Shown: positions 1-8,350, numbered from the stretch's first letter. The stretch: 47,338 nt of DNA from an uncultured Deferribacteraceae bacterium (GCA_947041165.1 CAMRCY010000017.1:1-47338), one strand, 5' to 3'. A program made the numbers and translations. Notes: generated by a model not told the origin, from the sequence alone.

Positions 1-1039
1 GAGCTCTAGAAAATGTAGCTTCACTCACTGTTAATTCTTTGATAGCATCACTTATAATTGCTTTACTATATGTTTCATAATCAACTGCTGTATCATCATT
101 TATATCAGTTTTATCGTGACTTATATTAGCTTTATCAACTCCTTTGATATCTTCTTTTATTGGATTAATCAAATCTTTAGAAAACTCTTTCTCCCATTTA
201 TCTTTTAGATCATCTTTAGTTAAATCATGAGTTTTATTATCTCTACTTTGGAGTGTCGCTCTATCTTTCAGCTCTTCCTCTGATAGATCTTTATGAGTTT
301 CTTTGAGTGTTGTTAATGTCTCTTGAATTTCTACTGATCGTTTAGAGAATGCTTTAATTGCTTCTTCATCAACTCCTGATATTTCGAACTTGTTATCATA
401 GTTATCAACTTTATATCCTAAATTTTGGATGTTTAAAGCGAGTTCATTTTGATAGATGTTATTGATTAATTTTTGATTTCTAAAGATTAGTTCATTTGAT
501 ATAGCTTTAAAATCTTTGTTTTTAGTTTGAGTAATATTTAGGATTACAGAATGAGTATGTAGTTGAGGATCATTACTTCTACTTGTGGAATGAACGAATG
601 TTCCAACAACCATATTATCTGATTTCACTTTGAATAATGATTTAGTTTTGCGATCGAACTCTCTATATTGGATTAAATTTTTCTCAACATAATCTAGAGC
701 TTTTATAACTGCTTGATTGTGTGCATCGATTACGGCTTCATCACCTAGATGCAGAGCTACTATTGATACTGATTTAGGAGCAGAGAACACGAGATCAATG
801 CCTGCACGATGTTCTTTATTCACTCCTGCTTGTACGAGTATTTTATCGGACTTAGTATCATGCCCTGCTAGTAGTGCTTTAAAATCTTCGGCTTTAACAG
901 CCCCTGATAAGTTGAGTTCTTGAGCGAGCGATCCTTGCCATAGAGAGTTCTCACTTTCATCATTAGGAGAGGTTATCGGATCACTCTCATAGTAGTATGA
1001 ACTTGCTTGCGACGCTGACACTAACCTTGCTAAAGCCAT
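1..1039 (-). CDS. MobF/TrwC-type conjugative relaxase, N-terminal part (cut by window edge)
   Basis: Read on the minus strand from ATG at 1039, an open frame of 346 codons runs off the left edge. A tyrosine cluster at residues 15-17 (SSYYYESDP) sits where MobF enzymes carry their nicking tyrosines. RAGIDLVFSAPKSVSI at 78-93 is the typical relaxase core. FVHSTSRSNDPQLHTH follows, with H150, H161 and H163 as the metal-binding histidines. MobF relaxases nick the transferred strand at oriT and stay covalently bound to it; many carry a helicase in the C-terminal half, which is out of view here. The start is supported by TTTTGGAGA eight bases upstream. With the primase-like and integrase genes to its right it marks an integrative, transferable element. 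The residues listed are seen; the role is by family. Confidence 0.9.
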   Translation of the reverse strand, partial: MALARLVSASQASSYYYESDPITSPNDESENSLWQGSLAQELNLSGAVKAEDFKALLAGHDTKSDKILVQAGVNKEHRAGIDLVFSAPKSVSIVALHLGDEAVIDAHNQAVIKALDYVEKNLIQYREFDRKTKSLFKVKSDNMVVGTFVHSTSRSNDPQLHTHSVILNITQTKNKDFKAISNELIFRNQKLINNIYQNELALNIQNLGYKVDNYDNKFEISGVDEEAIKAFSKRSVEIQETLTTLKETHKDLSEEELKDRATLQSRDNKTHDLTKDDLKDKWEKEFSKDLINPIKEDIKGVDKANISHDKTDINDDTAVDYETYSKAIISDAIKELTVSEATFSRA

Positions 1040-1111
1040 ATATGTTTCTCCAAAATAAAAAATTGTAAAAAGTCAGAACTAACTTTTTCAAGCTGTACTA
1101 ACTAATTATAT

Positions 1112-1134
1112 TAATTACTACGAGAGGTGTAACA
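1112..1134. repeat. 23-bp element, inverted partner of 6056-6078
   Basis: The reverse complement of 1112-1134 equals 6056-6078 with a single C/T difference (TGTTACACCTCT then YGTAGTAATTA). One copy lies upstream of the relaxase, the other just upstream of the Toprim gene, and each is oriented the same way relative to the gene it precedes. It contains TTAC and GTAA ten bases apart. A shared operator of the element backbone is the simplest reading. Confidence 0.75.
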
Positions 1135-1194
1135 TTTTGGTATTTATAGGATTTTATGAATATATATGATTGTTTGATTGGATGTGAAAAGACT

Positions 1195-1225
1195 TTGAAG
1201 GATTAATGAAATATAGTAATATAAT
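1195..1225 (+). promoter_or_regulatory. Putative promoter for the pentapeptide-like cargo gene
   Basis: TTGAAG (1195-1200) and TATAAT (1220-1225) are separated by 19 bases. TATAAT recurs at the equivalent place, 2991-2996, in the copy ahead of the reverse transcriptase. The long spacer and the AT-rich context make this tentative. Confidence 0.45.
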
Positions 1226-1297
1226 AATATGTAGGTTTTATAGTATGAGGTTCTATCTCTTCAGATATTAATCTTACAACTACTGGAGGAGAAAAAC

Positions 1298-2713
1298 ATG
1301 TCTAAAGATAGTAAGGTTTCTAATCAATTAGGGAATGTCACCAGTATAGACCCTACTAAAACAAAAGCAGTTTTCGACAGTCGGTATAGTTCATATGAAA
1401 TAATTATAGGTAAAGATGACACTAGTACAATAAACGAACCCATTACTTATAATTCCTTAGTTGTATTTAGTGACCCCGTTTCGATATCTGTGAAAAGCAA
1501 TGACAATAAGTTGGTTTTCAATAATAAAGTAATCATTAAAAATATTGTTTTCGAAAAAGAAGTGACATTTGAAGATATAATTTTTGAACACGAAGTATTG
1601 TTTGAAAATATAACTTTTAATATGAAAGTAACTTTTAAAAAAGTTGTGTTTAAAAAAGGTGTAGATTTTAAAAGCACTATATTCAAGAATGCTGATTTTG
1701 ATTTTGTTGTATTTAATGGTGAAGCAGATTTTAAAAAAGCAACGTTTAATAATGATATCTCTTTTAAATACACTACGTTTAAAGAAAGAGGAGCTTTTGC
1801 AGAAATAACATTAATTGAAAATATATCATTTGAGTGTCTTGTACTAAATGACAAATCACACATATATTTTAGAAATACTACAGAAAAAATAGATACTGGA
1901 CTGTATAAAAACAAGAAAATATCAATTCGTGATACAGTTATCAATGGTCGTATTGACTTTAACAATAACAAGATTGGAATAATTGACCTAAGAGGGTCTG
2001 TTGTTATTGGATCTGGAACTATCAATATGATTGATTTTAATCCCAAGTGTGAAAACCATCAAACAGCAACAGTGCTCAAAAATGAAGCAATTAAAAGAAA
2101 TGATATTATAAAAGCTCTTGAATATAAAGCTGAAGAAAAAAATCTCTATGCTAAAGCATTAAAACATCATGCTAAAGAAAAGATTAAATCTATTTTTAAA
2201 AAAACAAATCAACTAGCTGATAAAAACACATCTAATTTCAAGGGAGTTCAATGGATATCTGAAATACTATCTATTTTGTTAAGCAGAGTATCAAATAATC
2301 ATGGTCAGAATTGGGGACAAGCACTTATTGTTACATTTTTTGTTGGGCTCATTTTTTTCTTATTATTTTATTTAGTATATATTACTAGCATGCCAATTAA
2401 TCCTCAAGAAACTATTGCATCACTTAATATCTCTTTACCTCTATACTTCAAAAATTTCTTCCATATATTTTCAGATCCTACAGTAACAGCTACTAAAGCG
2501 ATAAACATTAAACTGAATATGTTTTTTCCTGAATTCTTTAAATACCTTATACCAACAGATTACAAGCTCTTAGTTAAATTTATGGATAACTCACAAGTAC
2601 ATTCAGGGTTAAAGTCTCTAGGAGCATCTATTTATATTGCAGGTAAAGTTTGGATTGCTTATGGCGTATTTGAAATAATTGAAGCATTTAGAAAGTTTAA
2701 TAAGATAAGTTAA
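1298..2713 (+). CDS. Pentapeptide-like beta-helix protein with C-terminal membrane segments
   Basis: The 471-residue protein has degenerate five-residue repeats at about residues 75-185, with an aromatic or branched residue every fifth position (for example FKNADFDFVVFNGEADFKKATF). This resembles pentapeptide-repeat proteins, which fold as a right-handed beta-helix. A charged helical stretch follows at about 255-300. A strong membrane helix lies near 342-364 (ALIVTFFVGLIFFLLFYLVYI), and a more weakly hydrophobic stretch at about 434-460. No enzymatic motif is visible. The start has an excellent ribosome site (TGGAGGAG). It lies between relaxase and reverse transcriptase, flanked by the duplicated control region, and a strong terminator follows, so it is an independent cargo unit. 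A sensor with a membrane effector in phage defence is a guess from context only. Confidence 0.75.
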   Translation: MSKDSKVSNQLGNVTSIDPTKTKAVFDSRYSSYEIIIGKDDTSTINEPITYNSLVVFSDPVSISVKSNDNKLVFNNKVIIKNIVFEKEVTFEDIIFEHEVLFENITFNMKVTFKKVVFKKGVDFKSTIFKNADFDFVVFNGEADFKKATFNNDISFKYTTFKERGAFAEITLIENISFECLVLNDKSHIYFRNTTEKIDTGLYKNKKISIRDTVINGRIDFNNNKIGIIDLRGSVVIGSGTINMIDFNPKCENHQTATVLKNEAIKRNDIIKALEYKAEEKNLYAKALKHHAKEKIKSIFKKTNQLADKNTSNFKGVQWISEILSILLSRVSNNHGQNWGQALIVTFFVGLIFFLLFYLVYITSMPINPQETIASLNISLPLYFKNFFHIFSDPTVTATKAINIKLNMFFPEFFKYLIPTDYKLLVKFMDNSQVHSGLKSLGASIYIAGKVWIAYGVFEIIEAFRKFNKIS

Positions 2714-2746
2714 ATTTTATATTTTTGATATTTACATACAATTTTC

Positions 2747-2779
2747 AAAGGATAGATTAACCTCTATCCTTTTTATTTT
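2747..2779 (+). terminator. Intrinsic terminator after the pentapeptide-like gene
   Basis: A perfect 10-bp stem (AAAGGATAGA at 2747-2756, TCTATCCTTT at 2763-2772) with a 6-base loop runs into a T-rich tail. It isolates this gene from the reverse transcriptase. Confidence 0.85.
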
Positions 2780-2804
2780 GGAGAAAAATGAATCTTAATA
2801 TCAT

Positions 2805-3022
2805 CTTTTCGTTACTCCAATATGAAAAATTGTAAAAAGTCAGAACTAACTTTTTGAAAAAACTAACCTAATTACATTAATGATTATATAAGATAACTAT
2901 TAAAGGAGTCTCTTAAATAACCACTTATCAATATATATGGGTATCACAAAGTGATACAAAAGGCTTTAAACTGATAATATTATATAGTAATATAATTATA
3001 TGTAAGTTCTATACTATAAGGT
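2805..3022. repeat. Control region, copy B, upstream of the reverse transcriptase
   Basis: This is the diverged partner of 1045-1255, including 31 identical bases at 2825-2855. It carries TATAAT at 2991-2996 and, unlike copy A, a perfect palindrome at 2941-2957. Read on the minus strand its left end keeps a GGAG site followed by ATG and only about 14 codons, as expected if a relaxase leader had been duplicated and then decayed. The 2714-3046 gap holds this region plus the terminator and no other gene. A small RNA partner of the reverse transcriptase could lie here, but no structure proves it. Confidence 0.8.
2941..2957. promoter_or_regulatory. Palindromic operator candidate GTATCAC-AAA-GTGATAC
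   Basis: A perfect 7-bp dyad around a 3-base centre lies about 35 bases upstream of TATAAT, in the leader of the reverse transcriptase. The equivalent place in copy A (about 1168-1185) lacks it, so it is specific to this cargo gene. It has no T-tail and is short, so a protein-binding site is likelier than a terminator. Confidence 0.55.
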
Positions 3023-3046
3023 TATCCATATAAAGGCAGGTAAAAA

Positions 3047-6037
3047 TTGAATAACAATTTGTTTTCTAATCTTAAGAATACTCTAAAAATGGTGGAAGGA
3101 GCATATAAAAAACTTAAATCTGATTTTCACTATGACAGGAGGATGTTATTTGTAAAGAAGAGAATAGCTGTTTTAGAAAGTGATCGAGAATTATTTAGTA
3201 CAACGCTTACTAAAATAGCTGAAAATCTAACAAACCAAAACTCTGAATATTTTAAAGATTTGATATCGCAAATAGATTTTAAAATACTGCCTAAAAAATT
3301 TATATCAATAAGTCCTCAGAAAACAACGCCAAAATATAATAAAAAATCAAAGGTAATACAAAGCTCTACTGACAACAAACAAACAATATCTAAAGTTATT
3401 TTTTTTATAGATATGCCAATTGAATTATTTATCATTGATTATTTATGGACTATTTTACTCGGGAAAATAGCTAATGAAACAGCAAATACTTTTAAATATG
3501 CAGCAGCCCCAAAACTAAGAAGATCTCTTTATAATTCAAAAAGCGACCTTTACCATGGAACTGATTTTGAGTCCAATAGAGCTTTTGAACATTACTTTCC
3601 ATTATATAAACAATGGCGAAAAGGTGCTTTTGATAAAATAAAAAAAGCAGAAACAGATACTCTTTTAATATGCTTAGATTTGAAAAACTTTTATAATTCT
3701 GTTGAATTCAATTTCACAATGATAGATAATTATCTTGACAATGATAATCGACTACCTTCAGTTGCCTTTTTAAAAAAAATTATTGAAAAAATCTACTTAA
3801 AATACACAAAAACAATTTCAAAACAAAAAAGGTGGGTTATGGACAATAAAAACACTTGTCTTTTCCCTATTGGAATACGTAGTGCAAATTTATTAAGGGA
3901 ATTATACTTACAAGACTTTGACAAAATGATTGTTAATAAGTTACAACCAATACACTATAGTCGTTATGTGGATGATATCTTTATTTTAGTTAGCTCAAAA
4001 GAAGAGGATGTACAATATAACGAATATATTATCCACAAATATCTAGTTAGCACAAGTATTCTAGAAAAAAAGAACAATAAAACGTTGTGCTTTACAGACT
4101 ACAATAATCTTCATATTCAAGAAGAAAAGATAAACTGTATTTTATTTCTTAAGAATAAAAAACATGACTTTCTAGCTATTTATGAGAGTGTAATTAAAAA
4201 AAATAGCAGTGAGTGGAACTTATTACCAGATATAGATATATTAAATTCTTCATTTACGACAAATGCCTATAACATTAAAAATCTTGAACTTAGTGACAAA
4301 ATAAGAGATTTAGGTTTTTTACAGAATGATAATGCTAGGGCAATGAAATTCATGTCAGAATTGCGACAACTAATAAAAAACATCACTATTAATTCTAAGG
4401 AGATGAGTAAATACTTAGACCAAATTGAAGAATTTTACTCTGGAAGTAAAAGTGTAGAATTTTCTCATAGCTGGAGCTCAATATTTGAGTTATTCCTATT
4501 ATGCAAAGATAAAGACAGAGCAAATAAATTCTACAGAAGTATTAAGAACGAAATCAATAATTTAAGTTTTCTACAACTAGAAACTGGCGAAGTGTTAAAT
4601 AGAAATAAAAAATATTTATTAAAACACCTAGAAAACGATCTGTATGACAATTTAAATACTACTATGGCTCTGGTTGCTTCGCTTAACTATAACTTTACTA
4701 CAAAAGATGAAATTATACCATTAGCAAAACAAATTAGAGAAAGCAATCTTTTAAATCATAACATGGTGTCGTATCCTCTGCTTAATTATTCTTCTGTAAA
4801 CAATATCATATTAACTGAGACAAATATCTCTACTCTCTTTAAAAATGAAAAAGAAAATAAAATTTTTGAATTAGATAAATTCAAACTAAACTGGTCTCCT
4901 CGTTTTATACATCCCATTGAATTTTGTATGGCTAATTTTATATATTTTTTTCATGATAATAAAAAAATCTTCTCAAACCCTAACTCAATGTTAAAAAAAC
5001 ATAATACCTATAATCACTTAAATAACTTTGATAACAACTTAATTTCTTTCGGTGAGATGGGTACAAAAAATGAAGTAGTGCATCGCTCCATTTACATAAA
5101 AAACAGTTCTGGTAGTGACCCCAAAATTGCATTAGTAAATACAAAGATAGAGGAGAAAGATGTTCTTGAAAATCTGTACTCACCGGAAAAGTATTTAACA
5201 CATGAAAATAAATTAAAATTATTTAAGATATTAAACACTGCAAAAACAGAAAAGGTAGGTATTTTGGTTTTTCCAGAATTTTACTTTCCGATTGCATGGC
5301 TTATGGATATCGCTAAGTTTGCAATAAAAAATAATATTACTATTATTACAGGACTCCAATATTTAACATTCAAAAAAAGAGCCTTTAACTATGTTTGTAC
5401 AGTACACCCTGCGCGAAGTGGCAAATCATTTATGACTGGTTTTTTACAATTTAGAGAAAAGAATTTCTATGCTCCAAAAGAAAAAATTGAGTTAAGTAAA
5501 AATAAATATAGTTGTCTTGATTCAAAAATACCAATTTATGATATTATTGAAAATTGGAGATATCGATATAGTATAATATTATGTTATGAATTTGTTGATA
5601 TTACATCTAGAGCCAGCATGAAGTCAAGAATTGATATTTTATTTGTACCTCAATTAAATAGAGATACAAATTATTTTTCTGCGATAGTTGAATCATCATC
5701 ACGTGACCTATATTGTTTTGTCGTACAGGCAAATACTTCGTCGTATGGAGACTCTAGAATCACAGCACCATATCGCTCTATAGATAAAAACATCGTACAA
5801 ATTAAAGGTGGAGATACTGATGTTGTTATGATATCCCAGTTAGAAATGAATGACCTTATAACTAGCCGTGACGACTATACAGATAAGTTAAAGAGGAATA
5901 TTACAGCCTGTATTGAGTGTACAAAGACGGATATAGATAAGTGTAAGGGATGTGGCTTTGCTATAGAGAATGGAAAACTCAAAGGAACTCCACCAAATCT
6001 TGTTCTTAGTCCATTTACCATTGAACGAATAAATTGA
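3047..6037 (+). CDS. Reverse transcriptase-nitrilase fusion, candidate UG/DRT anti-phage protein
   Basis: The 996-residue protein has a reverse transcriptase domain with CLDLKNFYNSV (motif A, D211), FPIGIRSANLLRELYLQDFD, and the catalytic box YSRYVDDIFIL (Y307-D310). The C-terminal third is a carbon-nitrogen hydrolase: LVFPEFYFP (E744), FREKNFYAP (K805) and IILCYEFVD (C846) give the Glu-Lys-Cys triad of nitrilases. A CxxC pair-of-pairs follows (C955, C958, C966, C969). Known UG-class reverse transcriptases joined to nitrilase include defence-associated DRT type 1 (UG1) and UG5; such proteins block phage infection. The subgroup cannot be assigned here. The start is TTG at 3047 behind AAAGGCAGG. 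No group II intron or retron features are seen. Placement as cargo of an integrative element supports defence, but its activity is inferred. Confidence 0.88.
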   Translation: MNNNLFSNLKNTLKMVEGAYKKLKSDFHYDRRMLFVKKRIAVLESDRELFSTTLTKIAENLTNQNSEYFKDLISQIDFKILPKKFISISPQKTTPKYNKKSKVIQSSTDNKQTISKVIFFIDMPIELFIIDYLWTILLGKIANETANTFKYAAAPKLRRSLYNSKSDLYHGTDFESNRAFEHYFPLYKQWRKGAFDKIKKAETDTLLICLDLKNFYNSVEFNFTMIDNYLDNDNRLPSVAFLKKIIEKIYLKYTKTISKQKRWVMDNKNTCLFPIGIRSANLLRELYLQDFDKMIVNKLQPIHYSRYVDDIFILVSSKEEDVQYNEYIIHKYLVSTSILEKKNNKTLCFTDYNNLHIQEEKINCILFLKNKKHDFLAIYESVIKKNSSEWNLLPDIDILNSSFTTNAYNIKNLELSDKIRDLGFLQNDNARAMKFMSELRQLIKNITINSKEMSKYLDQIEEFYSGSKSVEFSHSWSSIFELFLLCKDKDRANKFYRSIKNEINNLSFLQLETGEVLNRNKKYLLKHLENDLYDNLNTTMALVASLNYNFTTKDEIIPLAKQIRESNLLNHNMVSYPLLNYSSVNNIILTETNISTLFKNEKENKIFELDKFKLNWSPRFIHPIEFCMANFIYFFHDNKKIFSNPNSMLKKHNTYNHLNNFDNNLISFGEMGTKNEVVHRSIYIKNSSGSDPKIALVNTKIEEKDVLENLYSPEKYLTHENKLKLFKILNTAKTEKVGILVFPEFYFPIAWLMDIAKFAIKNNITIITGLQYLTFKKRAFNYVCTVHPARSGKSFMTGFLQFREKNFYAPKEKIELSKNKYSCLDSKIPIYDIIENWRYRYSIILCYEFVDITSRASMKSRIDILFVPQLNRDTNYFSAIVESSSRDLYCFVVQANTSSYGDSRITAPYRSIDKNIVQIKGGDTDVVMISQLEMNDLITSRDDYTDKLKRNITACIECTKTDIDKCKGCGFAIENGKLKGTPPNLVLSPFTIERIN

Positions 6038-6055
6038 CAAGTGATTAAACATATT

Positions 6056-6078
6056 TGTTACACCTCTTGTAGTAATTA
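6056..6078. repeat. 23-bp element, inverted partner of 1112-1134
   Basis: This copy matches the reverse complement of 1112-1134 at 22 of 23 positions and ends about 38 bases before the Toprim gene start. With its partner it brackets both cargo genes, as expected for boundaries of a cargo slot or a regulon site of the backbone. Confidence 0.75.
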
Positions 6079-6115
6079 TTAGAAGCAATTAATAATTATT
6101 ATGGGAGGTTTTATT

Positions 6116-7423
6116 ATGTCAGAATTTAAAGCTATGGCAGATATTAAATTAGACGCAAAATACGAACAGAGAGAACAAGCATCTGAACTAGGTGCTAGAT
6201 GGAACAAAGAGCATAAAACGTGGTACGCTCCAAAAGGTAGCAATCTATCCGATTTCAAAGATTTTATGAAAGAAGATAAAATCACAATCATGAACTCAAC
6301 CTACTTAAACGTTCCATTCAGTGAGAAAAATCAAGCTAAAGAACTTGGTGCTTATTTTGATGGCGAACGTAAAGAATGGTACGCACCAGCATTCAACAAT
6401 ATCAAAGACTATCCTTCAAAATGGTTTGAAGATAAAGAAAAATCACTCGCAATCGATACCGATAAAGTTACCTTCAAAGAGTTTGCAACCAACAAAGGTT
6501 TAATCATCGATGACTTAGTTGCTGATGGTGCATTTCATCGTGTATCAGTAGTCGGTGGTAAACCGAACGCTAAAGATGGATCATACGTTTGTTACGATGA
6601 TTCAAACGGTAAAGCAGGTTTTATCCAAAATTGGAAGACTGGTGAAAAAGCAACTTACGGTGAAATGTCAGGAGAGAAATATACAGCATTCAAAGCCGAT
6701 ATCGATACGCATAAACAAGAACGTAAAATCGAACAACAAGAACTATACGACAAGAAAGCTAAAGTTGCACAAGGTTTAATATCATCTAAATTTAAAGTCG
6801 CTGGTAACGATCATCCATACCTACAGAACAAAGATGTTAGAGCTCATCAAAAAGTTAAAGTTGATGACAAAGGTGCATTAATTATTCCTCTAGTCAACTC
6901 TGAAGGTAAAATTCGTACATTCCAACGCATCGATAATGAAGGTAACAAAAGCTTTATATCTGGTGGAGAAAAGAAAGGGAATTTTTACTCATTCAACGAT
7001 CGTATCAAAGATCAAGTCATTATAGCTGAAGGTTACTCAACTGCAGCAACCGTATATGAGTCAACTAAAATACCCACAGTTGCAGCGATGGATGCAGGTA
7101 ATCTTCCAGCTGTTGCTGAAAATCTTCGTGCTAAATACGGCGATGATCTGAAGATAACTATAGCTGCAGATAACGATCATAATCGTGCTGATAATCCAGG
7201 AGTAACATTTGCACAAAAAGCAGCCGATCTTGTTGGTGGAAAAGTTGTTGTACCAAACTTCACCCAAGAAGAGAAAGATAAAGGCTTAACCGATTTTAAC
7301 GATATGGCAAAATCTAGAGGTAAAGAAGCTGTGAAAGACGAAATGGTTAAGCAAAACAAAGATCTAGATAACGTAATACAAAATGTATCTAAATCTAAAG
7401 AAGAGAATGAAATTGAAAAATAA
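6116..7423 (+). CDS. DUF5710 x2 - Toprim primase-like protein of the mobile element
   Basis: Two DUF5710-like modules open the protein: EQASELGARWNKEHKTWYAP and KNQAKELGAYFDGERKEWYAP, within residues 1-110. A primase-helicase-like middle follows (HPYLQNKDV at about 248, then IPLVNSEGKIRTFQRI). A Toprim fold comes next: VIIAEGYSTAATVYES with the conserved glutamate, then TIAADNDHN as the metal-binding acidic motif. Proteins of this make are carried by conjugative plasmids and integrative elements and are thought to prime the transferred strand. An upstream in-frame ATG at 6101 overlaps GGGAGG; that ribosome site sits seven bases ahead of ATG 6116, so 6116 is preferred (435 residues). The relaxase and integrase share the element. 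Confidence 0.8.
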   Translation: MSEFKAMADIKLDAKYEQREQASELGARWNKEHKTWYAPKGSNLSDFKDFMKEDKITIMNSTYLNVPFSEKNQAKELGAYFDGERKEWYAPAFNNIKDYPSKWFEDKEKSLAIDTDKVTFKEFATNKGLIIDDLVADGAFHRVSVVGGKPNAKDGSYVCYDDSNGKAGFIQNWKTGEKATYGEMSGEKYTAFKADIDTHKQERKIEQQELYDKKAKVAQGLISSKFKVAGNDHPYLQNKDVRAHQKVKVDDKGALIIPLVNSEGKIRTFQRIDNEGNKSFISGGEKKGNFYSFNDRIKDQVIIAEGYSTAATVYESTKIPTVAAMDAGNLPAVAENLRAKYGDDLKITIAADNDHNRADNPGVTFAQKAADLVGGKVVVPNFTQEEKDKGLTDFNDMAKSRGKEAVKDEMVKQNKDLDNVIQNVSKSKEENEIEK

Positions 7424-7501
7424 CTAACAGCCAATACACAATAAGCCGATAATATCAATATATAGATAACAAAATATTACATCTATATATTGGGGGTTGC
7501 A

Positions 7502-8350
7502 GTGACATTAACGGATTATATTGATACATTTTATAAAGATTATTTAGCATTAAAACGTACTAAAGCACAAAATCTTAAACATGATATAGGGACATTAAAT
7601 ACTATTAAATCTTATCCTATATCAAATATGGAGTTAGATAAAATCAAGAAGATCGATGGAGAGAAATTTCTTTTAAAAATTCAGAAAGATAGAGATGTAT
7701 CCTACACTACAGTGAATAGATACAGATCAACATTAGTTGCGATAATGAACAATGCTATCGATGAGGAGGTTATAACTGTCAACACGCTTAGAGGTATTAG
7801 AAAACATAAAGAAACTCCAAGGGCTGAAGTATTAACAAACGAGGAAATACAACGTTTACTACAAAGCTGTATGCTAAGTGCAAATAAAGAGTTATATACA
7901 GTTGTGGCTCTTGCCTTATATACTGGGATGAGATATTCAGAGATAGTTTTTATGATGAAATCACGACTGGGTAAAAATATTTATACCCTTACAGCTCATG
8001 AAACTAAATCTAGAAAAGGGAGAGATGTTGCTCTACCTACTCTTACTGTAGATATTTTAAATGAGTTTATGGATGCAAATCATACCGATACTGATCGAGT
8101 TTTTACTTTTACTCATTTTAAAAATCCATTTCATAAAGCTAGGTTAGATGCTGGTTTAGAACATATAAGATTTCATGATTTAAGACGTACATTTGCGACT
8201 CATTTAGCACAGGCTAAAACACCTGCATCGATCATACAAAATCAACTAGGACACTGTTCTCTAAAAATGACAGAGGCATATTTATCAGTGAGTTTAGAAA
8301 AAAGAGTTGAAGAGATTAAAAGCTGTGTTATAAATAATACAGCAAGATAA
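7502..8350 (+). CDS. Tyrosine recombinase / integrase of the mobile element
   Basis: An N-terminal SAM-like DNA-binding part (about residues 1-90) precedes the catalytic domain. Seen are LYTGMRYSEI with the first arginine, FHDLRRTFATHL (HxxR), LGHCSL and the nucleophile region MTEAYLSVS. The protein has about 282 residues, normal for a compact integrase. GTG at 7502 lies five bases after GGGGG and is the likely start; TTG at 7490 in the same frame is possible but would bury that ribosome site. The gene points at the tRNA-Asn fragment 70 bases downstream, the classic arrangement of integrase beside its attachment site. Confidence 0.92.
   Translation: MTLTDYIDTFYKDYLALKRTKAQNLKHDIGTLNTIKSYPISNMELDKIKKIDGEKFLLKIQKDRDVSYTTVNRYRSTLVAIMNNAIDEEVITVNTLRGIRKHKETPRAEVLTNEEIQRLLQSCMLSANKELYTVVALALYTGMRYSEIVFMMKSRLGKNIYTLTAHETKSRKGRDVALPTLTVDILNEFMDANHTDTDRVFTFTHFKNPFHKARLDAGLEHIRFHDLRRTFATHLAQAKTPASIIQNQLGHCSLKMTEAYLSVSLEKRVEEIKSCVINNTAR

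Larger units (their letters stand above)
1045..1255. repeat. Control region, copy A of a duplicated ~200-bp segment
   Basis: This stretch between the relaxase and the pentapeptide-like gene recurs, diverged, at about 2805-3022 ahead of the reverse transcriptase. The best-conserved block is 31 identical bases (1058-1088 and 2825-2855) containing AAAAAGT and ACTTTTT arms eight bases apart. The right part also matches: both copies have AATATATATG, then TATAGTAATATAAT, then a GTAxGTTxTATA stretch just before the gene leader. The left end of both copies includes a GGAG-like ribosome site for the minus strand. The duplication therefore spans the relaxase leader and the plus-strand promoter. Confidence 0.85.

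Noticed and set aside
1447-2046. 199-residue minus-strand ORF
   Set aside because: Antisense shadow of the pentapeptide-like repeats; the plus frame has the strong ribosome site and the repeat pattern.
3047-6037. Retron or group II intron RT
   Set aside because: No maturase or endonuclease domain and no recognisable msr/msd or intron ribozyme; the fused nitrilase points to UG-type RTs.
7445-7452. Sigma-28 -10 box GCCGATAA upstream of the integrase
   Set aside because: The -35 position (7426-7429) is AACA and not TAAA; a flagellar promoter for an integrase is not sensible.
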